Source of the DNA: Dialister pneumosintes | GTDB taxonomy: Bacteria > Bacillota > Negativicutes > Veillonellales > Dialisteraceae | Direction of reading: 5' to 3' | Assembly: GCF_001717505.1 (NCBI RefSeq) | Contig: NZ_CP017037.1 | Location: 907,001 to 971,000 of the forward strand | DNA length: 64,000 nucleotides | Part shown: piece after piece, positions 1 to 8,407 of the stretch | Layout of the letters: each line of letters opens with the position of its first letter | How positions within the stretch are numbered: position 1 is the first letter of the stretch | Made by a program: the position numbers and the translations under genes | Notes under the pieces: model-generated | Told to the model about the DNA's origin: nothing | The model's input: only the letters and a program-made list of their open reading frames with translations | The model's database searches: none

Positions 1-232
1 TATCTGTAGAAAAACCCATAATAAATTCTGCTATATAGGTTTTCGTATGTATGGGTGCATATTCAATCAATCGAGTGGCTTTCCCCATAAAGACAGGAAG
101 CACTCCTGCCGCCATCGGGTCAAGAGTGCCACCATGACCGATTTTCTTCTGTTTATAAGTCCGTCTTAAAAAAGAAATTACATCAAAAGATGTCATGCCT
201 GCGGGCTTTAGAACATTAAGAATACCGTCCAT
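1..232 (-). CDS. truB: tRNA pseudouridine(55) synthase TruB, N-terminal part (cut by window edge)
   Basis: This fragment encodes the first 77 residues of the enzyme that makes pseudouridine 55 in the T-loop of tRNAs. It begins MDGILNVLKPAGMTS and carries the family signature GHGGTLDPMAAGVLP, which holds the catalytic Asp. The ATG overlaps the TAA of the preceding nrnA in a TAATG arrangement, so translation is probably coupled. It is the last visible gene of the rimP-nusA-infB operon, the usual place for truB in Firmicutes. The rest of the gene lies beyond position 1. Confidence 0.95.
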   Translation of the reverse strand, partial: MDGILNVLKPAGMTSFDVISFLRRTYKQKKIGHGGTLDPMAAGVLPVFMGKATRLIEYAPIHTKTYIAEFIMGFSTD

Positions 233-1200
233 TATAAATATTTCACCACTTCTTTCAACAATTCAGATTCTGCTTCTTTAATCGATAAATTTATCGTACA
301 TCCGGAAGCTCTTATGTGTCCACCACCACCAAAATGTTGTGCCACCTGAGATACATTAACATATTCTCTGGAACGCAAAGAAATACGAGTTACATTTTCT
401 TCTTGATATTTTAATAGTAGCGCCACTTCAACTCCCTCTACTTTTCTCGGGATACTTACATAAAAGTCTGAATTAATCCCATCAAGTGCCATAGATTCTT
501 TATCCATATAAGCAATTCCGATTTTTCCTGCCACGGCAAAATGCAAGGTATCAAGTACCCGCTTATAAGTTTTCATCCCATTTTCAGTTGTAATATCTAA
601 ATGGTTAGAAATATAAGCAGGATCTGCCCCACATTCCACTAAACGACTGGCCATAAGCAAAGTATGAGAAGTAGTACAACTAAATTTAAAGAATCCGCTA
701 TCTGTACCTAATGCTAAATATAATGCATTACAGGTATCTTTATCGAGCAAAATATTTTCATCAAAAAATATTTCTGCTAGAAGCTCTGCTGTTGCTGCAT
801 AATCTGCACGAAGATACAAATAGTCTGTATATCCTTCATTAGAAATGTGATGATCAATACATAAACTGGGAATATCTAAAGGTATAGCTAAATTCCCTGC
901 TCTTTCAAAATTAGCCAAATCAGTAAAAATTACTGCATCATAAGATTGTTCTTCGGGCACTGCATGTAAGATACGTTTTGAAGTTTCAATAAACTGAAAT
1001 CTTTCCGGTATAGGGTCATCTAATACCATATCCGCTTCTTTTCCCATGGAGATAAGTACATTATGCAACGCACACATAGATCCTACATCATCTCCATCTG
1101 GATGAATATGCCCAATAAGAAGAAATTTTTGATGTTTTTTTAAAAATGCAAAAGTTTCTTTCTTATCAATCCTCTTCGCCTTGTTCTCTGTGTGTATCAT
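232..1200 (-). CDS. nrnA: DHH/DHHA1 bifunctional oligoribonuclease/pAp phosphatase NrnA
   Basis: A DHH-family phosphoesterase expected to degrade very short RNAs (nanoRNA) and 3'-phosphoadenosine 5'-phosphate. Visible motifs are GHIHPDGDDVGS near the N-terminus, a DLA metal motif, the defining DHH in CIDHHISN, and a C-terminal DHHA1 region ending in FGGGGHIRASGC. I place the start at 1200 because GAGG lies 9 bases upstream; an in-frame ATG at 1218 has no clear ribosome binding site. Either start overlaps the end of rbfA. Between rbfA and truB it sits where Firmicutes usually keep nrnA. Confidence 0.92.
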   Translation of the reverse strand: MIHTENKAKRIDKKETFAFLKKHQKFLLIGHIHPDGDDVGSMCALHNVLISMGKEADMVLDDPIPERFQFIETSKRILHAVPEEQSYDAVIFTDLANFERAGNLAIPLDIPSLCIDHHISNEGYTDYLYLRADYAATAELLAEIFFDENILLDKDTCNALYLALGTDSGFFKFSCTTSHTLLMASRLVECGADPAYISNHLDITTENGMKTYKRVLDTLHFAVAGKIGIAYMDKESMALDGINSDFYVSIPRKVEGVEVALLLKYQEENVTRISLRSREYVNVSQVAQHFGGGGHIRASGCTINLSIKEAESELLKEVVKYL

Positions 1201-1558
1201 ACTTTTTTGCCTCATCATCTTTATGAATTTGCTTAATCAACCCTTCAATATGCATACCATAATCGAGAGAAGTATCTTGTTCAAAAGATATTTGAGGCGT
1301 GTAATAAATCTTAAGTCTCTTACCTAATTCTCTACGAATAAATCCGGTAGCCATTTCGAGAGCTGTCATTGACTCTTTCTTTTCTTTTTCGCTACCGAAT
1401 AAACTTACATATACGGTAGCCTCTCTAAGATCACCTGTTAAATGAACACCCGTAACTGTTACAAAACCAAGTCGTGGATCTTTAACTTCTCGAAGAAGCA
1501 TAGAACTCACTTCTTGTTTTATAAATTCTTGCATTTTACGTATTCTAAGTTCTGACAT
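1166..1558 (-). CDS. rbfA: 30S ribosome-binding factor RbfA
   Basis: A 130-residue KH-fold assembly factor that helps mature the 5' end of 16S rRNA on the 30S subunit. The N-terminal RIRKMQEFIKQEVSSML and the segment KDPRLGFVTVTGVHLTGDLREATVYVS are typical of the family. An AGGTGG ribosome binding site precedes the ATG. The C-terminus has a short charged extension rich in Lys, Glu and Asp. It follows infB after 9 bases and its end overlaps nrnA, consistent with one operon. Confidence 0.95.
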   Translation of the reverse strand: MSELRIRKMQEFIKQEVSSMLLREVKDPRLGFVTVTGVHLTGDLREATVYVSLFGSEKEKKESMTALEMATGFIRRELGKRLKIYYTPQISFEQDTSLDYGMHIEGLIKQIHKDDEAKKYDTHREQGEED

Positions 1559-1567
1559 ATTGCCACC

Positions 1568-4072
1568 TTATTTCAACTCTGCTGCAGTTTCCTCCATGAT
1601 GAAAGATTCTACATGATCGCCCTCTTTTACATCACGATAATCCGCTAATGAAAGTCCGCATTCAAATCCTTCGGTAACTTCTTTTACATCATCTTTGAAT
1701 CTACGAAGAGACCCTATCTTTCCTTCATGAATAACAATTCCATCTCTTACCAAACGAATCTGGCAATTATTGGTTATCTTACCTTCCGTTACATATACAC
1801 CTGCAACAATAATTTTCGGTGTATGAATAACTTGTCTAATTTCACCATGTCCAAGTACCACTTCTCTCACTTTAGGTGTGAGCATACCGGTCATTGCATC
1901 TTTAACATCATCAATCGCATCATAAATAACACGATATAAACGAATATCAACATTATCTTGTTCTGCCAACTTACGTGCATTTGCATCGGGGCGAACATTA
2001 AATCCTATAATCAATGCATTAGAAGCTTCTGCCAACATAATATCAGACTCACTGATGGCCCCCGCTGCCGCATGAACAATCGAAATTCTAACTTCTTCAC
2101 TCTTAATTCCTAATAAGGATTGAGACAGTGCTTCTACAGACCCCTGTACATCTGCTTTTATAATAACAGCTAATTCTTTCATTTCGCCTTCTTTAATCTT
2201 TTCAAAAATATTATCCAAGGTGACCTTTTGGAATTGTGCTTGTTCTTCTTCCTTAGCACGAGTTGTACGAAGTTCAGCAATAGATCTTGCTTGCTTTTCG
2301 TCCATAACATAAAAATGATCGCCTGCTTGTGGTACGCTATTCATCCCCAAAATTTCTACAGGCATAGAAGGTTCTGCATTTTTCATACGTCGACCTTTTT
2401 CATTAGTCATCGCACGAACACGTCCCCAACACTTACCTGCAAGAATGCTATCTCCTACTCGGAGTGTACCGTTATTAACTAATACATTCATTACAGGACC
2501 TCTACCTTTATCCAACTGTGCTTCCACTACTACACCATAAGCTTCACGATTCGGGTTTGCTTTTAACTCTTCCATTTCTGCTACTAAAAGAATATTTTCG
2601 AGAAGTTCTTCCAATCCTATCTTTTTCTTAGCAGAAATCGGAACCATAATTACATCTCCGCCCCATTCTTCAGAAATTAAACCTTCTCTAGAAAGTTCTT
2701 CCTTAATATGGTCCGGATTTGCCCCCGGTTTATCAATTTTGTTAATAGCTACCATAATCGGTACTTTAGCGGCTTTAGCATGATGAATAGCTTCTACAGT
2801 TTGTGGCATAACACCATCATCTGCGGCTACAATAATTACGGCAATATCTGTAACTTGAGCACCACGAGTACGCATAGCGGTAAAAGCCTCATGCCCCGGT
2901 GTGTCAAGGAACGTAATCTTATGATTTTGATAACGTATTTGATAAGCGCCAATACCTTGTGTAATCCCGCCGGCTTCATGTAAAGCTACATCGGTAGAGC
3001 GAAGAGCATCCAACAAAGTAGTCTTACCATGATCAACGTGTCCCATAATGGTTACTACCGGTGGTCGTGGTTTTAAGAAATGGGGATCATCTGCTTCCGG
3101 CGTATATGCAGTTAAATCCGCTTCCTGTTGAGGCTCTAATAAAGTAACCCCAAATTCTTCTGCTAGAATCTCAACTGTATCTCTATCCAAATTCTGATTA
3201 ATGGTAGCCATAACACCGCCAGCCATCAGTTTTTTTATAACTTCTCCTACTTCTCGTTTAAAAAGATCTGCTAACTCTTTAACAGTCACAATAAGAGGAA
3301 CACTAACTTCTGTAGGATAAACTACAGTCTTCTTTTCCTGGATACGTTTCTTTTGATGTGCCTGATTTAAAGAGCGTGCCATCAAAGAACCGCCCTCTCT
3401 CTCTCTACGACTCTTTTCATAATCTTTCTTGGTTTTCTTTTTTCCGCCCCTTGCTCTTCTTGGTACATCTACCGGCTCAGGAGCTCGCATTTCTATAGGA
3501 GCTGAACTACGTTTTCTATCAGAGAATCCGCCCTTCGCTTTACTCTTAAAACTATCTCGATTATCTTTTTCTGTACGGTTTTTATCTCTAAAATCCCGAC
3601 GAGAATCATTATCACGAGAATTATTATATCTTACATTTTTCCCTTCACCTGTTTTACGTTCCATATGGCGGTGTTGGTTATCCCTACGCATCGATGATCT
3701 ATCTATATTTCTTGCTTCTCTTGTCGAAACCATGCGTTTATCTTCATTTCTCACAATGTCCTTACGGCTCTCTTTCTTTTGTTCTTTGGGTTCTTCTACT
3801 TTGTAAGAAGAATAGGAGCTGTGACGTGTTGTATCACGTTTTTTCCCTGTAGGTTTACCTTGTTGATCAAAGCGAACTGTACGAACTGTTTTTTGCGCAG
3901 GTTTCTTTGAATCCTGTGGTTTAAACACATTCTCAAGAAGTTCTTTTTCTTTTTCTCCTACACTGTTAAAATTTGTTTTTACATTAATATTATTTTTTTG
4001 TAATGTGGTAATAATTTCTTCATTAGTTTTACCCAACATTTTGGCTAACTCATACACTCTATATTTCTGCAT
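1568..4072 (-). CDS. infB: Translation initiation factor IF-2
   Basis: An 834-residue GTPase that brings fMet-tRNA to the 30S subunit. It starts with an IF2-N helix domain (MQKYRVYELAKMLGK), then about 200 residues of Lys/Arg/Asp-rich low-complexity linker, a second IF2-N domain, and the G domain with GHVDHGKT (G1), DTPGHE (G3) and NKID (G4), followed by the C-terminal beta-barrels. Length and linker are normal for a Firmicute. A GGAGG site lies just upstream. It sits between ylxQ and rbfA in the conserved nusA-infB operon. Confidence 0.98.
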   Translation of the reverse strand: MQKYRVYELAKMLGKTNEEIITTLQKNNINVKTNFNSVGEKEKELLENVFKPQDSKKPAQKTVRTVRFDQQGKPTGKKRDTTRHSSYSSYKVEEPKEQKKESRKDIVRNEDKRMVSTREARNIDRSSMRRDNQHRHMERKTGEGKNVRYNNSRDNDSRRDFRDKNRTEKDNRDSFKSKAKGGFSDRKRSSAPIEMRAPEPVDVPRRARGGKKKTKKDYEKSRREREGGSLMARSLNQAHQKKRIQEKKTVVYPTEVSVPLIVTVKELADLFKREVGEVIKKLMAGGVMATINQNLDRDTVEILAEEFGVTLLEPQQEADLTAYTPEADDPHFLKPRPPVVTIMGHVDHGKTTLLDALRSTDVALHEAGGITQGIGAYQIRYQNHKITFLDTPGHEAFTAMRTRGAQVTDIAVIIVAADDGVMPQTVEAIHHAKAAKVPIMVAINKIDKPGANPDHIKEELSREGLISEEWGGDVIMVPISAKKKIGLEELLENILLVAEMEELKANPNREAYGVVVEAQLDKGRGPVMNVLVNNGTLRVGDSILAGKCWGRVRAMTNEKGRRMKNAEPSMPVEILGMNSVPQAGDHFYVMDEKQARSIAELRTTRAKEEEQAQFQKVTLDNIFEKIKEGEMKELAVIIKADVQGSVEALSQSLLGIKSEEVRISIVHAAAGAISESDIMLAEASNALIIGFNVRPDANARKLAEQDNVDIRLYRVIYDAIDDVKDAMTGMLTPKVREVVLGHGEIRQVIHTPKIIVAGVYVTEGKITNNCQIRLVRDGIVIHEGKIGSLRRFKDDVKEVTEGFECGLSLADYRDVKEGDHVESFIMEETAAELK

Positions 4073-4086
4073 AGATTTCCTCCGTC

Positions 4087-4395
4087 CTATAAGACCGGTT
4101 CTAATTTCTTCAAAAGAGCACTTGCTAATCCTTTGTCAGTAATAAGAACAGCTGTCCTTATACTTTTTCCTAAGGATTGCCCCAATTCTATTTTTGTTCC
4201 CCAGATTCGATATGGAAGATGATATTTTTCTGCCGCTTCGATATATCTTTTTAGAGTCTTTTCTGAACTATCCGTAGCCAGAATTAACAAAAATGCCTTT
4301 TGTTTTTTTATTCCTGATTCTACCTGCTCACTACCAGATAATACTTTGCCGGCTTTCATACAAATTCCAATCAATCCATATATTTTATTATCCAT
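4087..4395 (-). CDS. L7Ae-family K-turn RNA-binding protein YlxQ
   Basis: A 102-residue protein of the L7Ae/L30e family, expected to bind kink-turn RNA. The N-terminal IYGLIGICMKAGKVLSGSEQVESGIKK and the C-terminal VLITDKGLASALLKKL fit YlxQ from Gram-positive nusA-infB operons. Its start overlaps the end of rnpM by 8 bases, so the two are probably translated together. Its cellular role in this lineage is not settled. Confidence 0.88.
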   Translation of the reverse strand: MDNKIYGLIGICMKAGKVLSGSEQVESGIKKQKAFLLILATDSSEKTLKRYIEAAEKYHLPYRIWGTKIELGQSLGKSIRTAVLITDKGLASALLKKLEPVL

Positions 4396-4654
4396 TTTCT
4401 ATTGCTACTCGTATGTCCTCATATACTTCTCTAGGCACCGGTCTTTTTAATGCTTTTTCAAGAGCATGGGATTCATAAGCCTTCTTAAAGCATTCAATAT
4501 CATTACAAATATATACACCGCGTCCAGGTTTTTTCCCTGTTATATCCAACTCTATTTCGCCGGAAGGAAGTGCAACAATTCGAAGAAGTTCATTCTTCGG
4601 TTTTAAAACACCACTACCAACGCACTTTCTCATTGGAATTTTCTTTACCTTCAT
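4388..4654 (-). CDS. rnpM: RNase P modulator RnpM (YlxR family)
   Basis: An 88-residue basic protein of the YlxR family; in Bacillus subtilis this protein binds the RNase P RNA and modulates its activity. The family signature is seen at the start ([12 protein letters not shown]) and in the middle ([13 protein letters not shown]). Its ATG overlaps the TAA of nusA (TAATG). Position between nusA and ylxQ is the normal one. Confidence 0.9.
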   Translation of the reverse strand: MKVKKIPMRKCVGSGVLKPKNELLRIVALPSGEIELDITGKKPGRGVYICNDIECFKKAYESHALEKALKRPVPREVYEDIRVAIENG

Positions 4655-5805
4655 TATACATTCCCCTCAAAAGACTCTATAGTTTCAATATCAGAAAGAA
4701 TTCCCGTATTCTCATCAGATATAGACTCACTAATACGCCCTTCCTCCAAAGCCTGCGTTTCACTCTTAATATCAATCTTCCAATTAGTCAGTTTTGCTGC
4801 TAATCGAGCATTTTGTCCTGCTTTACCAATAGCTAAAGATAACTGGTAATCCGGCACAATCACATAAGAAGATTTATCTTCTTCCCAGACCGATACAGAA
4901 ACCACTTTTGATGGTGACAATGCATTTGCAATATAAATGGCAGGATCTTCATCCCAACGTACAATATCAATTTTTTCATCATGCAATTCATTAACAATAT
5001 TCTGAACACGCTGTCCTTTAGGTCCTACACATGCCCCCACAGAGTCTATAGTTGGATCCATAGCACAAACAGCAATTTTAGAGCGCGATCCTGCTTCACG
5101 TACTACTGATTTAATTTCCACAGTACCACTATAAATTTCAGGAACTTCCAGTTCAAATAGTCTCTTTAACAAACCGGGATGTGTACGAGAGAGTATAATT
5201 TCAGGACCTTTAGTTGTTTTTCTGACTTCTAAAATATAGCACTTAATCTTTTGATTGGCTTCAAAAAACTCCCCTTCAATTTGTTCTGTAGAAGGAAGAA
5301 TTCCTTCAATTCTACCTAAATCAACAAAGATAGTTTTTGACTCACTCCATTTTACGGTTCCGGTAATGATATCTCCCTCTCTTCTGGAAAATTCATCAAA
5401 AATGGAACCTCGTTCCGCTTCACGAAGCTTTTGAATTAAAACTTGCTTTGCAGTCTGTGCCGCTGTACGTCCAAAGTCTTTAGGAGTTACATCTATACGA
5501 ATATATGCTCCTTCTTCATACTCAGGATTAATCTTCTTTGCCTCTTCTACCGTAATTTTGTTAATTGCATCTTCATCTTCCGGATTAATGTCTGCTACTA
5601 CAAACTTATCCGCATAAATTTTATATTTCCCCGTTTCTCTATCTAAAGAAATAGAAGCTTTTACACCATTTCCCTGTTCTTTTTTATAAGCAGTCAATAA
5701 CACCATTTCTAATGCATCAAATACTATATTTTCCGGAACTTTTTTTAACTTAACCAATGCATTAACCGCTTGCAAAAGTTCATCATTGTGTTTTTCCTGT
5801 ACCAC
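4654..5805 (-). CDS. nusA: Transcription termination/antitermination factor NusA
   Basis: A 383-residue RNA polymerase-binding protein with an N-terminal NusA domain, an S1 domain ([10 protein letters not shown]...) and two KH domains ([15 protein letters not shown] and [15 protein letters not shown]). It lacks the acidic C-terminal repeats of E. coli NusA, as is usual in Firmicutes. Since NusA acts at intrinsic terminators, the hairpin in the leader of this operon could be a target of autoregulation; that is inference. Confidence 0.97.
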   Translation of the reverse strand: MVQEKHNDELLQAVNALVKLKKVPENIVFDALEMVLLTAYKKEQGNGVKASISLDRETGKYKIYADKFVVADINPEDEDAINKITVEEAKKINPEYEEGAYIRIDVTPKDFGRTAAQTAKQVLIQKLREAERGSIFDEFSRREGDIITGTVKWSESKTIFVDLGRIEGILPSTEQIEGEFFEANQKIKCYILEVRKTTKGPEIILSRTHPGLLKRLFELEVPEIYSGTVEIKSVVREAGSRSKIAVCAMDPTIDSVGACVGPKGQRVQNIVNELHDEKIDIVRWDEDPAIYIANALSPSKVVSVSVWEEDKSSYVIVPDYQLSLAIGKAGQNARLAAKLTNWKIDIKSETQALEEGRISESISDENTGILSDIETIESFEGNV

Positions 5806-5820
5806 GTTTATTCCTCCTGA

Positions 5821-6291
5821 TTAAAAAGAAAAGTGTAATCTCATTTGAGATATCTTATCTTTGTCTACTATAAGTTCTTCTTCGTTATAAATAAGCTTTA
5901 TTTTACCATCTTCAGTAAGCCCTCTTAATTCGGCAGTAAAAGCTTTTAACTCTTTACGATCGTCTAATGGTGAATAGCACTTTACATCCACTTCACTACC
6001 GGCATACTTGATAAAGTCTTTATCTTTTTTAAGTACACGATCAATCCCCGGTGAAGATACTTCTAACAAATAATTTCCGGATATAAAATCTTTTTTATCT
6101 AAAATAGTCCCTGCCAATTCACTAATCCGTTGGCAATCATTAAGATCTACACCACCATCTTTATCAATAAAAATACGTAAAATCCAATCTCTTTCTCTCA
6201 CATATTCAACATCTACAAGCTCCACATTTTGCTCCGCAAGACTGTTTTCCAATAAAGTTTCCACAGCCTTCTCAATTTCTTTTCGCGCCAT
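5821..6291 (-). CDS. rimP: Ribosome maturation factor RimP
   Basis: A 156-residue factor for 30S assembly. The two RimP domains are visible: GVDLNDCQRISELAGTILD and NYLLEVSSPGIDRVLKKDKDF are highly characteristic. I start it at the ATG at 6291 (MARKEIEKAV) because AGGAG lies 5 bases upstream; an in-frame ATG at 6321 would add ten residues without a good site. It is the first gene of the rimP-nusA-rnpM-ylxQ-infB-rbfA-nrnA-truB operon. Confidence 0.95.
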   Translation of the reverse strand: MARKEIEKAVETLLENSLAEQNVELVDVEYVRERDWILRIFIDKDGGVDLNDCQRISELAGTILDKKDFISGNYLLEVSSPGIDRVLKKDKDFIKYAGSEVDVKCYSPLDDRKELKAFTAELRGLTEDGKIKLIYNEEELIVDKDKISQMRLHFSF

Positions 6292-6340
6292 AGTTACTCC
6301 TGTTCCCGAGATATCATCCATATATCTCTTTTAATATAAG

Positions 6341-6363
6341 AAAAAGTGAGCTGAAAGCTCACT
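6341..6363 (-). terminator. Terminator-like hairpin in the rimP leader
   Basis: On the minus strand AGTGAGCT, a 3-base loop TTC, and AGCTCACT form a perfect 8-bp stem followed by TTTTCTT. It lies downstream of the candidate promoter at 6404-6433 and about 50 bases before the rimP ATG. It can terminate transcription from the polA-side genes, but transcripts starting at the near promoter also have to pass it, so it may work as an attenuator. Confidence 0.65.
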
Positions 6364-6403
6364 CTACCGGAAAATATATAAATAGACAAACCATGTCGCT
6401 GTT

Positions 6404-6433
6404 AGTATAACATAAAACATGCATAATCGACAA
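6404..6433 (-). promoter_or_regulatory. Candidate sigma-A promoter for the rimP-nusA-infB operon
   Basis: Minus strand: TTGTCG (6428-6433), 18 bases, TATACT (6404-6409). It lies between the upstream unknown gene and rimP. Predicted transcription would start near 6397, leaving a leader of roughly 100 bases that includes the hairpin at 6345-6363. Confidence 0.5.
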
Positions 6434-6452
6434 CTACAATCCTAATTTCTCA

Positions 6453-7139
6453 TTAAACTTCTATCATTGTCGTCTTTAATTTTTCTAAATCATCATATAT
6501 ATATATTTGTATATTTTTTTCTAATTCATTAATTGTACGAGAATCATACTGATGTACAATGCCCGGAATTCCATGACTAATTAACTCTGCATAGTATTCG
6601 TTTCTATACATATTATAAAAGAAAAGAATTCCTGTGTTTTTTTCTATACATTCATAAGCAGCAATTACATAAGAACCATTTAATCCTAAAATAGGCTTAT
6701 CCGGAGATATTTTCAGTTTATATTCATCAATCTCTAAAGGCATAACTTTACAATAATCCCAAGAAATAAAAGAATTCTGTCCAATCAATACAGAAACTTT
6801 ACTTCTGTCAAAAAATCTATTTTTTATAATAGAAGGTAACAATTGTACAACATCTTCTTTAAATCTCTCATAGTTACTATTAATAAGTTCTATTTCTGTA
6901 ATAGTAAACAATCGAAAATAAAGTTTTACCATATAATCTTGTGTTTCTTCATCAAACAGAATTCGAACTTCCCATCCGGTTACACTATCTTTATAAGCAA
7001 ATGCATAATAAATTCGTTCCTCTTGTAAATCCATTCGTTCAAGATGAAATGTTTCTATTTCTAATGGTAATTCTGTTTCTATATCCCAACTCAAAAATAA
7101 TTGGCGTCGATCTTGTTGTTTATCTGTCAACACAGCCAT
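6453..7139 (-). CDS. Conserved-looking protein of unknown function (228 aa)
   Basis: I do not recognise this 228-residue protein. It has no signal peptide or membrane segment, is rich in aromatic and acidic residues, and seems to be built of two similar halves: each contains a segment of the form SWD-x-(10)-PLEI (LFLSWDIETELPLEIETF and FISWDYCKVMPLEIDEYKL) followed by a strand-rich stretch with YAFAYKD / VIAAYEC. This suggests an internal duplication of an alpha-beta unit. A GGAG site precedes the ATG. It is the last gene of the ktrB-ktrA-polA-coaE-transglycosylase run, 18 bases after the transglycosylase. Confidence 0.75.
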   Translation of the reverse strand: MAVLTDKQQDRRQLFLSWDIETELPLEIETFHLERMDLQEERIYYAFAYKDSVTGWEVRILFDEETQDYMVKLYFRLFTITEIELINSNYERFKEDVVQLLPSIIKNRFFDRSKVSVLIGQNSFISWDYCKVMPLEIDEYKLKISPDKPILGLNGSYVIAAYECIEKNTGILFFYNMYRNEYYAELISHGIPGIVHQYDSRTINELEKNIQIYIYDDLEKLKTTMIEV

Positions 7140-7157
7140 AAAAATATATTCTCCACT

Positions 7158-7796
7158 CTAATCACTATTGTTTAAATTTTCTCTTATTTCTTCTTTTAAT
7201 TCTTCTTTCGTTTGTATCACTAACTTCACAAACTCACGTGTTTCAGGAAACGGAATTTGTTGAATATCATTAAAGTCTCGTGGCCACTGTTTCGTTTCTA
7301 TCCACTCATCCACATTGCCTCTACCGGCATTATATGCAGCCAATGCCAGTTCTAAGTTTCCGTCATATTTATCTAATAAATATCGTAAATACCATGCTCC
7401 CAATGGAATATTAATCTCCGGTTTCTTTAAATCTCCATAAGGAATTCCACTTTCTTCTGAAATCCATTTAGCTGTTTCCGGCACAAGCTGCATAACCCCA
7501 ATAGCTCCTATATGAGAAACTGCCCGTTCATTATACTTACTTTCAACCGCAATTACTGCTTGTAAAAACTCCGGTTGTAATTTGTATTTCTCTGAATTAA
7601 TCATGATTAATTGTTTTACTTCTTTACTTGGTTGATAATGGTTTGTTTTAAAAATAATTAAAAACAGCAAACACAGTAAAGCAAGAAAAAAAGTAAAAAC
7701 CTTAATACTCTTTTTCCCATAAGGTGATATATATCTATTATTTATCTTATATATATTTTTTACATTGTTATCTGTATTTTTAACTACTTTCCCCAT
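7158..7796 (-). CDS. Membrane-anchored lytic murein transglycosylase (Slt family)
   Basis: A 212-residue peptidoglycan lytic transglycosylase. An N-terminal basic stretch is followed by one transmembrane segment (about residues 32-50), placing the catalytic domain outside the cytoplasmic membrane. The goose-lysozyme-like SLT domain shows the catalytic Glu in AVIAVESKYN, then GAIGVMQLVPETA and LALAAYNAGRGNV. The gene start overlaps the end of coaE by 13 bases. Confidence 0.92.
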   Translation of the reverse strand: MGKVVKNTDNNVKNIYKINNRYISPYGKKSIKVFTFFLALLCLLFLIIFKTNHYQPSKEVKQLIMINSEKYKLQPEFLQAVIAVESKYNERAVSHIGAIGVMQLVPETAKWISEESGIPYGDLKKPEINIPLGAWYLRYLLDKYDGNLELALAAYNAGRGNVDEWIETKQWPRDFNDIQQIPFPETREFVKLVIQTKEELKEEIRENLNNSD

Positions 7797-8392
7797 GTAA
7801 ACCCCGGTATTTTCTCTAATTCTTCATCAACTTGTTGTTGTGTCTTTTCCATAGTTTGTGAGTTGTCTATTACTACATCTGCATATAATTGTTTTTCTCT
7901 TGTAGACATTTGTTGTTTAATGCGAAGAAGTGCTTGTTCTTTATCAATACGATCTCGTTCTACAACTCGGGCAATTTGTAATTGTAAAGGAATAGAAACA
8001 ACCCATACGGAATCCACATAATGATGCCATCCAACTTCAATAAGAAGTGGTATATCTAACACGACAAGTGGTACTTCCTGTTCCATATATTTTTTTAATA
8101 ATTTTTCTATTTGTCGCCAAATAGCCGGATGCATCACCCGATTCAATTGTGCTAACTTATTCTCATCAGAAAACACTATTTCTGATAAAATAGCCCGATT
8201 AAGAGTTCCTTTCTCGTTTAAAATACATTTTCCAAATATCTGGCTCAGCTGGCATAACAAAGAACGGTCCTGCTCTTGAATCTCTCGTGTAATTTTATCT
8301 GCATCAATAACCGGTATTTGAAGTGTTTGCATATAATTGGATACTATACTTTTCCCTGTACCGATGCCACCGGTGAGTCCAATGATAAACAT
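7784..8392 (-). CDS. coaE: Dephospho-CoA kinase
   Basis: A 202-residue kinase that phosphorylates the 3'-hydroxyl of dephospho-CoA, the last step of coenzyme A synthesis. The P-loop is GLTGGIGTGKS at the N-terminus, followed by VIDADKITREI and VVLDIPLLIEVGW, all standard. It lies 15 bases after polA; in many Firmicutes polA, mutM and coaE are together, and mutM is absent here. Confidence 0.95.
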   Translation of the reverse strand: MFIIGLTGGIGTGKSIVSNYMQTLQIPVIDADKITREIQEQDRSLLCQLSQIFGKCILNEKGTLNRAILSEIVFSDENKLAQLNRVMHPAIWRQIEKLLKKYMEQEVPLVVLDIPLLIEVGWHHYVDSVWVVSIPLQLQIARVVERDRIDKEQALLRIKQQMSTREKQLYADVVIDNSQTMEKTQQQVDEELEKIPGFTWGK

Positions 8393-8407
8393 AATGACCT
8401 CTGTTTC

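Noticed and set aside
3429-3806. Plus-strand open frame of 125 codons opposite infB
   Set aside because: It is the antisense of the low-complexity Lys/Arg linker of IF-2, with no ribosome binding site or family resemblance.
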